From positions 4,534,177 to 4,598,176 of the forward strand of contig NC_080112.1 in assembly GCF_950005125.1 (NCBI RefSeq): a stretch of 64,000 bases of DNA, given 5' to 3'. The number at the start of each line of letters is the position of its first letter. The first letter of the stretch is position 1. A program made the translations under genes and the position numbers. Below, in pieces: positions 22,655-34,464 of this stretch. The notes under the pieces were generated by a model. The model was not told the DNA's origin. It saw only the letters and a list, made by a program, of their open reading frames with translations, and did not search any database. Source of the DNA: Chionomys nivalis (lineage: Eukaryota > Chordata > Mammalia > Rodentia > Cricetidae).

Positions 22655-22975
22655 GGTTTGATTCCTAATTTGACAGTACTGCAAAGTGCTATGGAACTTT
22701 TAAGGGGTGTAGAGCCTAGTGAGTGTAAGGGAATCAGATCCCCAGGGCCTGGTCCTCAGAAGGGATTAATGTTGTTCAGTGGAGACCCAAGTTAACTCTA
22801 ATAAAAAGAGCAATGTGACTTTTCCCCTTCTCTTTGCTTCCAGTCTCACCATGTGATCCATTCCCTGCATTCTCCATGGGCTTTCACCAGAACTTTGTTA
22901 AACTATTTGGCTATTCAGCCTCCAAATCTATGAGGTAAATAAACCCCTTTTCTTAGGAACTCAGCCACCTCCAGT
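22655..22975 (+). mobile_element. Old MaLR-like LTR
   Basis: Landmarks in order: AGGTTTGATTCCTAATTTGA, CTTTTAAGGGGTGTAGAGCC, CTTTGCTTCCAGTCTCACC, ATGTGATCCATTCCCTGC, TATGAGGTAAATAAACCCC and TTTTCTTAGGAACTCAGCCA. This order, including the AATAAA near the end, is that of MLT/MST-type LTRs. Confidence 0.55.
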
Positions 22976-23879
22976 GACAAAAATGCCATTTTCTTCAGCT
23001 TCTGATGGACTTATTCGTTGACTTACGGCTACATCACTTCAATGTCTGTCTTGTCCTCACATGGCCTACATTAGTCTGTGTGTCTGTCTTACACGGAACC
23101 ATATGATTATATTTAGAAATCACTTGACAATCCAGGATTGTGTCTCCAATCCTAATTTAATTATACATTACCTTATAAGGTAATACCCATGGGTTCTAGG
23201 ATTTAGCACATAGGCAGATTTTTGAGGCATTACTGTTCAGACTACTACATACTTCTAAGATCTGCCAGTGTAGGTCCAGCCACTGGCTGCCATGCTGGGG
23301 AAAATCTCCGTCACTCTTTCCAGGTTTACTATTGTAGGAGACAGACCACGACTTCCCTGAGGACTTTACAGACCTAGGCTTCAGCCTAACAGCCATGGCT
23401 GGTTGGCAACTGTTAGGCTGCCAGTTGAATGGACCAGAAAGAAAAGTGGTACAGTCAAAGGAAGAGAGTCTGAACTAACCACTTTCAGGTGACAGCACAT
23501 CCAGTCTAGAAAACAAGGACTCATGTTATGACCTTTAGGTTTTGAAAGCAAGAGAAAGTGAAACCTGAGACTACAATGGGATTGATTCAGCAATAGAAGA
23601 CAAGACAATTCAGAGTGCTATTCCAAAATGCGGTAGCTCGGGGTATGAAATGGGCATAGTCTGCGTGGCAAGGAAAGCAATGCAAGTCTTTGCACATGTA
23701 GCTGACATTGAATGTTACCCACACAGATAGGGGCCTGTCTCCAAGAGGGCTCTTCACTCCATTTTGTGGGCCAGGAAGCAAGGCTCTTGTGGCCTTGTCT
23801 TTCTCTTTCCAATTCAGCTACTTTCTTTGGACCCTCTCTTGTATTGTTCATCCTACATCAATATTTTTAATTTTTTTAA
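22976..23879. other. Unassigned non-coding sequence
   Basis: Overlapping minus-strand open frames of 64-77 codons occur at 23381-23851 but share no recognisable family and are in different frames. Confidence 0.4.
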
Positions 23880-24068
23880 TTAAATTTATTTATTTATGTG
23901 CTGTGCCTGTTGGGGAGGGGGTCGTACATGTCATGCATCCATGTGGAGGTCAGAGAACAACTTTGAGGATTAGTTCTGTCCTTCCACCATGTGCATTCTG
24001 GGGATCAAAATTCAGGTTTTTGCTTATGTGAAAAACACTTTGCAAAAGGGACCATCTCTTTAGCCCTT
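23880..24068 (-). mobile_element. tRNA-derived rodent SINE (B3/B4-group), inverted
   Basis: TTTATTTATTTATGTG tail on the left, then GGAGGTCAGAGAACAACTTT, GTCCTTCCACCATGTGC, GGGGATCAAAATTCAGG and the head remnant ACCATCTCTTTAGCCC. It is the same family as the direct copy at 52925-53108. Confidence 0.7.
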
Positions 24069-24639
24069 GTCAGTGTTTTGATGTGGCTCCACTGCCTCAG
24101 ACTAGGACTCTACAAGGTTAAAAGCAGCCTTATTCTTTCACTCTAAAAGGCCTTGAATGCTATGGCTCTTGAATGCTAAAATTGTCCTTTCTGCTCTTTT
24201 GTGTATTGTGAATCACCTAGAAAGTGGTAGTGTCTGTTCACCTGCTGAACCTACTTTGACTTGTAGCAGCAGCCTAGGCATAGGCTCTTGATGTCCTGGG
24301 TTGAACCAGTTGACCGTCAGCTTTACCCATAATGATGCAGAGTTCCCAGAACAGAGAGACCGGGTGAAAGCTGAAGTCTAAAATTATTGCAAGGAAACAG
24401 GGGGCCCTTGGGTACTAACCCTGCATACCTCTCCTAAGCGTCTTCTTTAATGTATTCTCTCCCTAGGCTCTCCCACACTGGTCCAGCTATCTTCAAAAGC
24501 CGGATGATGCTACACACATTCTACATGTAGTTATTTTGTACGCTATCCTCTTCTGAGCAAATGTTTCCCAATCAGGTTTGGGAGCTACCTTGTTCAGAAA
24601 GGACATCCAGATTGATTTAGAACTTTTAAAAATTATTAC
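24069..24639. other. Unassigned non-coding sequence
   Basis: No repeat or gene recognised. Confidence 0.4.
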
Positions 24640-25669
24640 TAATTATTAAGAATTTTAGACAACTTGTTTTTATCCTATTTATCCCAAGTCCTTCAAGATT
24701 TACCCTATGCCCTACACCCCCAAGGTTGTGTCATGTTTATCTTTTATGTTTTTTTCTACAGCCCATCAACTCCAATTTGTGGGCCAAACACTGGAGAGTG
24801 TACAACCAACTAGGAAACTGCACCCCTAAAGAAAACTGATTCTGCCTCCCCAAGAAGCCATCAATTGGCCATAGATCATTAGTTAGAGGTGGGGGGCTCA
24901 TGATCCCCTCTTCCTTGTGTGCTAGAATATTCACTGGCTTGATTTTGTATCAGAAGTCATGAGTGCTCTGTGTTTATGAATACAGCAGTCTTGTCATATC
25001 CAGAAGACCATGCTTTGCTCTGGTCCTCTGCAATCTCTGCTTCTTATATCTTTCCATCCCCTCTTTTATTTAATGGTCCCTGAGCCTTGAGGGGGTGCTA
25101 TAGATATCACATTTGTAGCCGAGTACTCCACAGTCACTTATTTTCTGTGCTTTGACCAATTGTATATTTCTACATTAAGTACCCGCACAACAAAACAAAA
25201 ACCCCTCTCTGATGAGGTCTACAAGCTGTGCTAATCCCTAGGCAGAAAGGTAAGAATATCTATGGCGGTTTGATATTATGTTAATCCACCTTGTTACACT
25301 GGTCGTTATTGCAGTTTACAGGGTTTTACCACTGGCTATTACTACTGGTGACTCTACCCCCAAAAGTCTGCTTAGCATCTTTCAGCACTATGAGAGCTAG
25401 CCAGCTGGAGGAAGCTTCCTGGTCAGTACTGGCTTGATTTCTCCATGTCCTGTGACCAATGTGAGTGTAATGTTTGCAGTATTAGAGTATTGTCATGAAG
25501 TTCTAGTGGGAAACTAAAATAAATTACAATAGCTTGTATCATTTTCCTTGAGACATTTCTGAGCAATAACTCAACAGAGGTATCCCACTGGGCTTTTTAT
25601 TTGGCCAAGTATGGCTCTGTGATGAGCATTGTTCTCTGAGTAGGATAACTCCAATTCAATACACACACA

Positions 25670-25707
<38 letters not shown>

Positions 25708-25850
25708 ACACAGTTTCCTTATGTCTTTTTCAAACACCCTTGATGCTAGTTACTCCTCTCCATCCCCCCCTTTGTACCCTCATCTCCCACCCTTCTCCCC
25801 ACCTAAACCTACCTCCCCATCATTCCATTTTCCCTTCACATTGCCTGAGT
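24640..25850 (-). mobile_element. Lx-like L1 3'UTR, inverted
   Basis: Recognisable inverse 3'UTR order: ACAGCCCATCAACTCC, CTCCCCAAGAAGCCATCAA, CTCCACAGTCACTTATTTTC, TCTGATGAGGTCTACAAGC and, after an internal CA array, the C-rich tail at 25750-25850. The Lx name is from memory. No coding part of L1 is retained. Confidence 0.65.
25660..25712. repeat. (CA)n microsatellite
   Basis: About 24 CA units with one TA interruption, lying inside the inverted L1 3'UTR. Confidence 0.95.
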
Positions 25851-26068
25851 AGAACTGGGTTTTATTGACTCTGATCCTCTGACAAATTCACTCTTGTGGT
25901 TAACCACTGAACATTTTTCTGTTTGTCTTGGTTGGTGCAGCCTGGAAAGCAGAGAGCAAGTCTTGTTTCTTCTGCACTATAATCTCCTTCAGACTGAGCA
26001 GGTCCTGAGATACGGCAGATGCTATTACCCCACAGTAAAGTGATGGAGGGCTGGAATAACTCTTCTAC

Positions 26069-26370
26069 TTTTTTTTTTAAATTTAATTATTAAAGATTTC
26101 TGCCTCCTCTCCGCCACTGCCTCCCATTTCCCTCCCCCTCCCCCAATCAACTCCCCCTCCCTCAGCAGCCCGAAGAGCAGTCAGGGTTCCCTGCCCTGTG
26201 GGAAGTCCAAGGACCTCCCACCTCCTTCCAGGTCTAGTAAGGTGAGCATCCAAACTGCCTAGGCTCCCACAAAGCCAGTACGTGCAGTAGGATCAAAACC
26301 CAGTGCCATTGTTCTTGACTTCTCAGCAGTCTCATTGTCCACTATGTTCAGCGAGTCCGGTTTTATCTTC
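26069..26370 (-). mobile_element. L1 3'UTR and tail, inverted, truncated
   Basis: Starts with a T-run (inverse poly(A)), continues with a C/T-rich polypyrimidine tract, then TTCCCTGCCCTGTGGGAAG and GGCTCCCACAAAGCCAGTA. These are the reverse complement of the corresponding block in the full-length element at about 50,110-50,400. It is a 5'-truncated L1 insertion related to that element but older. Confidence 0.85.
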
Positions 26371-26429
26371 TACTTTTGATATGCATAAGGATGAGGCTTT
26401 GCCTCATGTACCACTTATGGCATCTGACT

Positions 26430-26490
26430 TTGTCTGTCGAGCCTCTGTTTTCTCACCTATGACAAGGAGAGGAATAATACTTATTGTGCC
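26430..26490 (+). mobile_element. MIR SINE relic
   Basis: GCCTCTGTTTTCTCACCTAT followed by GAGAGGAATAATACTTATTG matches the MIR core. Confidence 0.5.
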
Positions 26491-26829
26491 TCTTCTAGAA
26501 TCCAGAGCAAACTGCCTGTCCATAACTCCTTCAACTTAAGTTCTGCCTGCCTACCTATACTGTCCTAAACTTAGAGACCCAGGCAGGACCTGCATCTAGG
26601 ATGCTGGTTCTCCTCCTGTACAACCCCAATCAAGGCCTTCCTGCATATGGCCAGCCCAGACTCAAATTCTTGGTGCTTTTCCTGAGGCTACCTACATCAG
26701 ACATGGGCTTCATGTTCTTAGATTCTTCTGGTGCCCAGGCCATCTTACATGAAAAACAGCATTGAACATTGGTGAAATGTATTGCCCATGAACATATCAG
26801 GTCCTAGAACTTTCTTTCAATGGAGGCAA
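26491..26829. other. Unassigned non-coding sequence
   Basis: Nothing recognised. Confidence 0.4.
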
Positions 26830-26945
26830 GGTAAGGATTTTATCTCCTTGTCCCAGATTAGGCAGCTGAAGAGCAGAGCGAGTGAGTGATTCAAGTCACA
26901 CAGATCACGAGTGACTGGGCTGTGACCCTAGTCCTTCATTGTGCC
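26830..26945 (-). mobile_element. MIR SINE relic
   Basis: Inverse MIR: AGGATTTTATCTCCTTGTCC, GGCAGCTGAAGAGCAGAGC, TTCAAGTCACACAGATCACG, TGACTGGGCTGTGACCC. Confidence 0.55.
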
Positions 26946-27059
26946 CTGTTTAGTCATTCACACTAGCTCCTTCAGGGCCCCTGCTGGACTCTTCTCTTGA
27001 CTCTGGAACCTACAGGAAGACTTAGCTGCCCTTCCTCCTGCCTTGTCACACTCACACCA

Positions 27060-27420
27060 GTGCCACATATTGTCAGAATATTAAAAAGTTTATTTATCAG
27101 ACCACACAGAGAGAGCTTATTTATGAGGCTGAAACAAATGCCCTCATTTTAAATCCCAGAGTCTTCAGATGACACAATATTATGTGGCTCTAAAGAGGCT
27201 GCTGCCGGCTCCTGCCAACTAGGATGAACAAGCCCAGGTAATTATCTCTTCTGTGCGAAGACCAATTAGTCCAGGGAAATGAACACAGTTGATGCAATCA
27301 ATTAGAACCCTGAGAATAGAGCAGCATGTACAGGAAATGGAAAAGAAATTGAAGCCCTCTGCCCTACTTGGCCTTCCAAAATGCCTGTGTATCTGCCCAA
27401 CCAGGTGGCAATCTCTTTGC
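27060..27420. promoter_or_regulatory. Possible conserved non-coding element (weak call)
   Basis: AT-rich, repeat-free segment with several homeodomain-type cores: GTAATTATC near 27238, CCAATTAGTCC near 27262 and CAATCAATTAGAAC near 27295. The base composition differs from the repeats around it and no family fits. No comparison could be run; this is a suggestion from composition and motif clustering only. Confidence 0.2.
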
Positions 27421-28954
27421 ACTTTGAGTCTGATTCCAATTTGTTAGGAGGCTAAACTAACAGAGTCCCTGAGGGCACAGGTCTAGGGCTTTCCAGCAGA
27501 CATAGAATCAAAGGTTTTTCTGGAAAAGAAACTTCAAGAAATGTGAGCTGCTCCCCATCCTTGCATCTGGCTGTGCTGGAAACAGGCTCCCACTGCAGGA
27601 AGAGAGCTGACATACAGGCCCACCAATGCTCTCTTCACAGATGCACATACTCTTAGCTTAGCAGTAGATGCTTCTGGGAAACTAAGCAGCAGATCCCAAC
27701 AGAAGTACTATTGTGAGTTGTGCTGCTACCAGTGCCACCAGGGTCTGGGCTAGACCTTGAGTTCTGTCTTGCCTTTGGATCCCTATTTTACAGCTCTGTA
27801 CTCTTTCAGGCAACATTCCTCCCTCCTATAGCAGGATACCCCGAACTATAGAGTTTGCTCATGGGATTGCAGTTTTGTTTTTCTGGAATGCTGCTGGTAG
27901 CTGTGACACAGGCCAGGCTTCCCACCCCTAGGGTATCTGCTTGCCGGGAGTTCACTTTGCCAGGGAAGGCATGTGGAGGTGCATACACAGCACAGTGTGA
28001 GTTTAATTACTGGATCAAGCCAGTTGAATAGCATCAGTGGTTTCCAACGCACTTACCTTCAGGTTAGTGCAGGAAGTAGAGACATGAAAGCGTTACAAGG
28101 CCAGAGATCATAAAAATGGTCACCATGCCATGTTGACTGTATCTTTTCTCCTTTTCTTTCTAACCCCTATTCTCCATCTAGGAGTCCCCTGGCATCTCTG
28201 TTAAGCAGGCTTGTCTTTAAGAAGAGAATCTACAGGTATTCAACTAAGTGGAAATGCCACCTGGGGCCCAGGAGTCAAGGTTTCATTTCACTGACCATAG
28301 AAATCCAGGACAGTTCCCAAGTAATCTCCTAGGCTACAAAAACCCTGTAAAACCCTGGTCATGCTCTTAGTAATGATATGTATTCAGAGGCTGCTAAGTT
28401 TGGTCACAGAACAGATTCTTCTATTATTTTCAGGAATAAATGGGCCCTTGAAACCATCTGAGAGTCGAAATTTTCATCTAGAAATCCAGAGTTTCTCTAT
28501 ACAATATGTTTTCTCTTTTGACTCCTTGAGCACATAGAATACGTCAGATTCCTAGCTGGGATCTCAGAGTGAGGTCACTCCTTCCACTTACTATGTGACA
28601 TTTCCTGGGAAGACATAAAGAAACATCTTTTCATCATAGAGAGGGCACTAATGACAGACAGAAGAAATGATTCCACTCAAGTTTAGCTTGTTGAAAGAAT
28701 GAATTGATTTGAGTTACTGATCGGACTTTGAAAACAGCCCTGTCAATGAAAAATCCATCTCAGAATGGGTGATGACTTCAGGAAGCTGTGTCCTTGGAGC
28801 CTCTTGCACAAGTTCCAGACCCTTCTGAAGAAAGTCCCTTCTCTCCATTTTTTACTGGGTCTTAAACTTTGACTAGATGCCTTGTGACTCTTGTAACTTT
28901 CATGATCTTCTTCTAAAGTTTCATTAGCTTTCTGAGTCTTTAAAAAATATGTTT
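27421..28954. other. Unassigned non-coding sequence
   Basis: No repeat or gene recognised. Open frames reach only 75 codons and overlap at random. Confidence 0.4.
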
Positions 28955-29125
28955 CATGGAACAGATACACATAGCCCTGTGTACACCTGGAGGACAGAGG
29001 ACAACTTTCCAGAGTTTGTTTTCTATTTCCATCATGTGGGTCTGGGGACCCAAGCTCAGGCCATCTGGTTTGGTGGCGAGGTGATGAGTACTTTTACCTG
29101 CTGAGCATTTTTCATGAGCCCTAGA
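28955..29125 (-). mobile_element. tRNA-derived rodent SINE (B3/B4-group), inverted
   Basis: GGAGGACAGAGGACAACTTT, TTTCCATCATGTGGGTCTGG, GGACCCAAGCTCAGGCCATC, then the decayed head TTTACCTGCTGAGCATTTTT. Confidence 0.7.
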
Positions 29126-30489
29126 TTCCTGATCTTAATGAACCTCCCCCTCCCTCCAGAAGAGATTGCTATACAATACCACTTTACCTTTCAGGTTTGG
29201 AAGCCTGTGGTTCCTGCAAGGCTGAGGTAGTGGAGGTCTGAGAGCTTGCCTTTTCCCACTACTTTTAACCCTGCCAGCAATCTGACTCGAGTGATGCTTG
29301 TCCATGAAGGAGTTTGCGAAGACAGATCAGCTATCTATAGCCCCTGCACACTTTAGGGGCAATTTTGCTGCTGGAGTAGGTCCTCTCAATGATCAAGACC
29401 TTTAGTCTTCATGAAAAGAAGGGACACACATTTTTTATTTGTATTCCAACATGGGTGGATTCAAAGTGGCTGAGTCGATCTTCAGTGAGGCAAGCATTGT
29501 GATTCATTGGTATTGTCTGACAGGCCATCAGGAAGAAGGGATGAAGGCATGTGTTTAAAGGTCCTGCCATCATCTATGGTCAGAGTGATATGCACGAATA
29601 TCCTGGAAAGGGGGTGACACTGAAAAAACTCTGAGTGGTTTTTACAAGCCAAGCCATTTTAGTCCGCAGTGATTCAAGCCATGTTCATTCTGTGATGGTG
29701 GTAACAGTAATGAGTGTTTACTGGCAATCCTGTTCTTCCAAAAATGTCAATTTGGTATGTGTTTTCATTGCTATAGTAGCAGTGGCTCTGGTACCCAGTG
29801 GCCCAGTGACACTAGATAAGAAATCTCTCATTTTTGTGTAGGAAAGAATAGAGAGTTATCATAATAAAATACTTATCAATATATCCTGCTGCAACAACTA
29901 TGGTCTACAGCAACTAGATTGAGATTATTCTTAGACGTGAAATAGAATGAGTATCCTTTGAAGGAAACCATTGGTGTTCCTGATTGAAAGACTTTGAGTG
30001 GTTGTCATCACTGGTGCCCAGCTTGGTGTTCTGCAGCGGCCACATTTGTGCTCTAGAAGACCCTAACCTAAAAGCTCTAGATACCTTTAACTGAGCAGTT
30101 GTGCCTAACTATTAAAGGATACCTGAGCTGGGACCTATTGCAGCAAGAAAAGGTATTAAGACAATAAAAAGATAAGTTTTTCTACTCATTTCTTTATCTT
30201 AAGAATATTACTTGAGTGATCATTAAACACAGTGGGCTGAACACTTCAGATTTATGATTGCCTAGTCAATACCAAAATAAGTCATGGGAGCAATAAAAGG
30301 GGAGACAGAAACATCTACAAGCAGAAGATACAGCTGCAAAGGGAATGGATTAATGATAGGGAAAAAAAGGAAATCAGTTCTTCTTTAGGGTCTGCAGGAG
30401 GAGCATAGACCTGTTGGTACCCTCTGAGACAAATTTTTGACTTCTGGTCTCTAGAATTATACCATAATATAATAATTTCCCATACTTTA
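29126..30489. other. Unassigned non-coding sequence
   Basis: No repeat or gene recognised. Confidence 0.4.
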
Positions 30490-30516
30490 ACACACACACA
30501 CACACACACACACACA
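30490..30516. repeat. (CA)n microsatellite
   Basis: About 13 uninterrupted CA units. Confidence 0.95.
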
Positions 30517-30529
30517 AATTTACCTAGAG

Positions 30530-30935
30530 GAATATATTACATCAGAAAAGCTAACTACAAGCTGTCTGATTCCAGCTATGTGATACTGTAGAAAAGGGAG
30601 TAGCTATGCAGATAATGAGATCAGTGGTTTCCAGGAACTGTAAAGGAAGGAGAATGGTGAAGCAGCATGTTCAACTGGGCAGTTAAACTGCTCTCTGTGT
30701 TGCTACAATGAGAAGAACATTGTCCATTTGCTCACATCCACAGACTGTACCACATGCCAGCTATGGACTTGTGATAATGATATGTCATGGTAGGTTATTT
30801 GATTATAATAAATGCAGAATGTTGATGATCTGAGAGGGTGTACCTATGGGAAAACCTCTCTACTTTTCAATTTTTCTGGGAACCTAAATTGTTCTAAAAT
30901 AAATTTATTAAGTTAATAAAAATAAGAAAAGAAAC
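30530..30935 (+). mobile_element. Ancient L1M-like 3' end
   Basis: The right part reads GATTATAATAAATGCAGAAT, TGTTGATGATCTGAGAGGG, GGGAAAACCTCTCTACTTTT, TCTGGGAACCTAAATTGTTC and TAAAATAAATTTATTAAG. This is the typical ending of an old mammalian L1 3'UTR. Confidence 0.55.
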
Positions 30936-31139
30936 AAACCACAGCTCTACAAAAATAAATACATGATAGCAGAAATAAAAAAAACAGTAAAATGTTTGAA
31001 GATAGAGTTGGGAAAATATCTCAGAAATTACAGTTGAAAAATAGATGTTAAATAAGAAAGAAAAGACACTTATATGAATTTAGATAGTTTAACATCTGTT
31101 TTGTGAACAGTTCAAAAATAGGTAATAGGGAAAGTAAGC

Positions 31140-31467
31140 ATAAAATTATTCTAAGAACTACATACAAATAACTCATGGAACTTAATATAGAAGTTTCCTG
31201 TTTTTTGGGGTCCACCAAATAACAAACAACTAATTTATAAATAAATTAACATCATCATGATATTTCAAAAGACTGGAAATAATGAGTTCCTAAAAGCTTC
31301 CACATGAAATACCACAGGTCAAATTCCAATGATCTTAGATAAGGACATCTTTAGGCTTCCCAATGCTCCCAGGGCAATATCCTTACCATTCTTAGGGAAA
31401 ATAATTTTCACTTAGAATTCTATATTCAGCCAATTCATCAGTCAAGTTTGAGGGTAGGATAAAGACA

Positions 31468-31506
<39 letters not shown>

Positions 31507-31640
31507 CCTCCAAAATTGTGTGTCATGTGTACTGCATCTCAGGAAGATAATTAAATATTATTTTCATCAAAATAGGACAAAAACTCAGAAAGAAAAAGCC
31601 ATGTGTAGGAAATAGGAGAAAGAGTTCTCAGGATGATTGC
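31140..31640 (+). mobile_element. L1M/HAL1-like ORF1-region relic
   Basis: Carries AGAATTCTATATTCAGCCAA, CAGTCAAGTTTGAGGGTAGG and ATAAAGACATTTTTACACAC, the hallmark end of HAL1/L1 ORF1, followed by CATCTCAGGAAGAT and AGGAAATAGGAGAAAG. No open frame survives. Confidence 0.55.
31472..31504. repeat. (CA)n microsatellite
   Basis: About 16 CA units grown from the ACA-rich spot in the HAL1-like relic. Confidence 0.95.
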
Positions 31641-32399
31641 TGTAATTATGTGTTGTGTTTAAACATTCTGAGAGGACACGGAGTCTTTAGAAAGTTTAGG
31701 CAATGAATAAGTGATAGGTACATTATGAAAAAGGGAGCAAAACCGAGGAAATTATTAGCCTCAGGGGGACATTTTTTTTTGTCTGGGGAAAGAGAAATTA
31801 AGCACAGTTATAGTGCACTATCTGACTTTGTTCTGAACTGTATTCAAATAGTGGTGGCAAAAATAAGCAAATCCTGATTTAAGATTTATAAAATGGTGAC
31901 ACATTTCCACTGGGAACTGGGGGGAGAGAAGGAGAGCAGTATCTGGATGTGGTCTGTGAGGCACAAACAGTATATCTATGTTGCATTCCTTCTCTTCAAG
32001 GCTCAAGGACCATTTTGAAAGAAGAGACAAAAAGGTTGTAAGAGCCAGAGATCAGAGAAGATCCAAGAAAAAGTGTCTTGTGGACATAACAACCTCTGCA
32101 CTCATGAACAGTAACAAGATCAAAGTAGTTCATGCACCTTCCCCCACCCCCTAACTGAAGCGCTAAGGACAGGTGATGGCTTCTTGAGGAGGGAGAGTCT
32201 CAGTTTCCTTTTTTTTTTGTTTTAAAAGGCATGTTGTTCCTGGTAGGATGACATTAATTATTGGCAGCACATTTGAGGTACTATGGAATGATACCTCATT
32301 ACAAGGTTTTTTTGGTAACAATTGCACTATATTCTATTAATTTTACAATCTCTTCTCAATTCTAAACTTAAAAATGTTTAGTTTGCACTCACAGCATTG
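31641..32399. other. Unassigned, probably more old L1 debris
   Basis: AT-rich, with short T-runs near 31770 and 32211. No gene seen. Confidence 0.35.
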
Positions 32400-32960
32400 G
32401 ATTTCATTATAACTTTTTCAAATAGAATTTGTTTTAGTTGATACTCTTCCCTCTTCCGTCTAATCCTGCCGATCCCCTCTTGTGTCCTTTTACCCACAGA
32501 CTCCTTTCTGCTTTGATGTCGCTTGTGTCCTATTGCACACCCAACACATATTTCCATCTCTGGTAGCGTCCTTTCTAGTTTCTGAGCTTACACATATGCT
32601 CATTCTACTTGTTTACATAGAGCTGGATAGACTTTTTAAGCTAGGATTCACATATGGGAGAGAACATATGTTTTTAGTCTTTCTGAGTCTGTTTTCTTGC
32701 TTATTATAATACTTTCCACAACCATCAATTTTCCCATAAGTTTTATCATTTCTATAGGTGAATAGAATTCCACAGTGTATATATTTACTACATTGTCATT
32801 TTCCTTCCATCAGCTGATGGACATTTAGGTTGCTTCTATTTCTTGCTATTATGAACGATGCAAATAAATTTTGAATTGTTTGATTAATTTTAATGTTCTG
32901 TCTTTTAGTGACACTAAAGAAGCCATTTATTCAGTGACATTACATTCTCATAAAAATGGC
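32400..32960 (-). mobile_element. Old L1: 3'UTR and ORF2 C-terminal region, inverted
   Basis: Left part is a decayed inverse 3'UTR. From about 32,700 it shows ATAGAATTCCACAGTGTATA and TTTCCTTCCATCAGCTGATG, then GACATTTAGGTTGCTTC and TTGCTATTATGAACGATGC. These are the reverse complement of the ORF2 C-terminal codons seen intact at about 48,930-49,020 in the full-length L1. Confidence 0.7.
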
Positions 32961-33122
32961 AAATTTAACTCTATCTGTAGCATCCGTGCTGTCATCATCC
33001 ATCACCAAAGAATAAAACAGGAAATTAGCAGTTGTATGCTCCAAATTTCTTTCAGTGGATTTCCTAGTTCCTCCAATTTGATTGGCTATATTCTGGTGAG
33101 ACAAAATGATTTTAGAAATGTA

Positions 33123-33453
33123 GTGATATTTCATTTGTATTTTAATAAATAAACTTTGCCTGAAGATCAGAGAGTAAAACAGCCCCACTGCTCAGCCTTA
33201 TGGAGCAGGCAGTGGTAACAAACACATTTAATCCCAGTAGCCACACTAGTTTCCATAGAAACCAGGTGGTACATGCCTTTAATCCCAGTGATGCATACTT
33301 TTAATCACAGCCCTAGAGAGGAATATAAAATGGGAGGAGACAGCTCTCAGACACAGTCTCATTCTGAGATTCCTAGAGGCAGGATTGCCATTTCACACTG
33401 AGGTAAAGGTAAAAGACAGTGGCTGGCTGTTTTGCTTTTCTGGTCTTCAGGTT
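33123..33453 (+). mobile_element. Composite rodent repeat with two B1-like patches, left part
   Basis: Begins near ATTTGTATTTTAATAAATAA and ACTTTGCCTGAAGATCAGAG, followed by two patches with TTTAATCCCAGT (33227 and 33279). The family is unassigned; I recall similar sequence in cricetid genomes. It is split by the LTR element at 33454-36411 and resumes at 36418, where GGTTGAACCCC follows naturally. Confidence 0.5.
33448..33453. repeat. Left 6-bp target-site duplication of LTR element A
   Basis: CAGGTT, repeated perfectly at 36412-36417. Confidence 0.9.
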
Positions 33454-33819
33454 TGGTACAGGAAGTCCTTATGTACTATGTGTTGCTTTTATTGGTTAAT
33501 GGATAAAGCTGTTTCTGCCACTGGCTTAGTGGACTAGAACAAGGCAGGAAAATTAAACTGAATGCTGGGAGAAAGAAGGTGAAGTCAGTGAGACATCATG
33601 TAGCCACCAGAGGAGAGAGACATGTGCTGCCAGTTGGAACCTTGCTGGTAGGCCACGAGCCTCATAGTAAAATATAAACTAATAGAAATGGGTTCATTTA
33701 AGATATAAGAGCTAGCTAGCAATATATTTAAGCTACTGGCCCAGAAGTGTTTTAATTAATACAGGTTTGTGTAATTATTTTGGGTCTGAGCAGCCAGGAA
33801 CGAATAGCCTCTGACAACA
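33454..33819 (+). repeat. 5' LTR of element A
   Basis: TGGTACAGGAAGTCC ... CTGACAACA. Shared LTR landmarks are TGTGTTGCTTTTATTGG, GCTGGGAGAAAGAAGG, TAAGAGCTAGCTAGCAAT and TTTTGGGTCTGAGCAGCC. Confidence 0.9.
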
Positions 33820-34419
33820 GATTGGTCTACCAATGTGTGCCAGTTAAATCCACATAAAACCCGAGAAAGCTTGGAAAGGAATTTTAGACACATAAAAAAG
33901 AGAGTTAAGTACAGCTTCTTGGTAGTCAGCATTTTTTTTTTTTTGGATGGGCTCTGTTTGCTGGTTATGAACAGGATCACAATGGCTTCTTGATTCAGCA
34001 TTAGCAGCCAACCCCCACAAAACAAAACAAAATTAACAAACAAACAAAAGACCCAAAGTGCTGTTTCGAAATGATGGCTTTCTGGTTCACCAGCACAAAC
34101 GGCTCTGATTCTTTTCGGAGGTCCAGCTATGGGGCATTTAAATGGGGTATGTGAGCAGAGTGCTACAACTTGCTTAATGACAACATAGGCCTGCTGTGTG
34201 CCTGAAAATGGGGTAATGTGCATGGCTCTCAGAGGCAGAAACATGCCTCTGCCATGTTGAACTGGGTGGAGTCAACAGGCAGGACTACGTTGATTTTAGC
34301 CATGCCCACTTAGCATTAAAAAAGTGCTCCTGGTCAGGACATAATTACAGATAGGCAATAAAGACAGATTCAGATGAAAAAGACCTCTAAATGGATCACA
34401 GTGTTGGATAAATGTACAT

Positions 34420-34421
<2 letters not shown>

Positions 34422-34464
<43 letters not shown>
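34422..34464. repeat. (GA)n microsatellite
   Basis: About 18 GA units inside the 5' half of element A, a part absent from the short sister element at 62174. Confidence 0.95.

Noticed and set aside
33756..34244. 162-codon minus-strand frame crossing the 5' LTR of element A
   Set aside because: It spans an LTR-interior junction on the antisense strand and contains a Lys run from a T-tract. The sister element lacks the region, so no conserved product exists.
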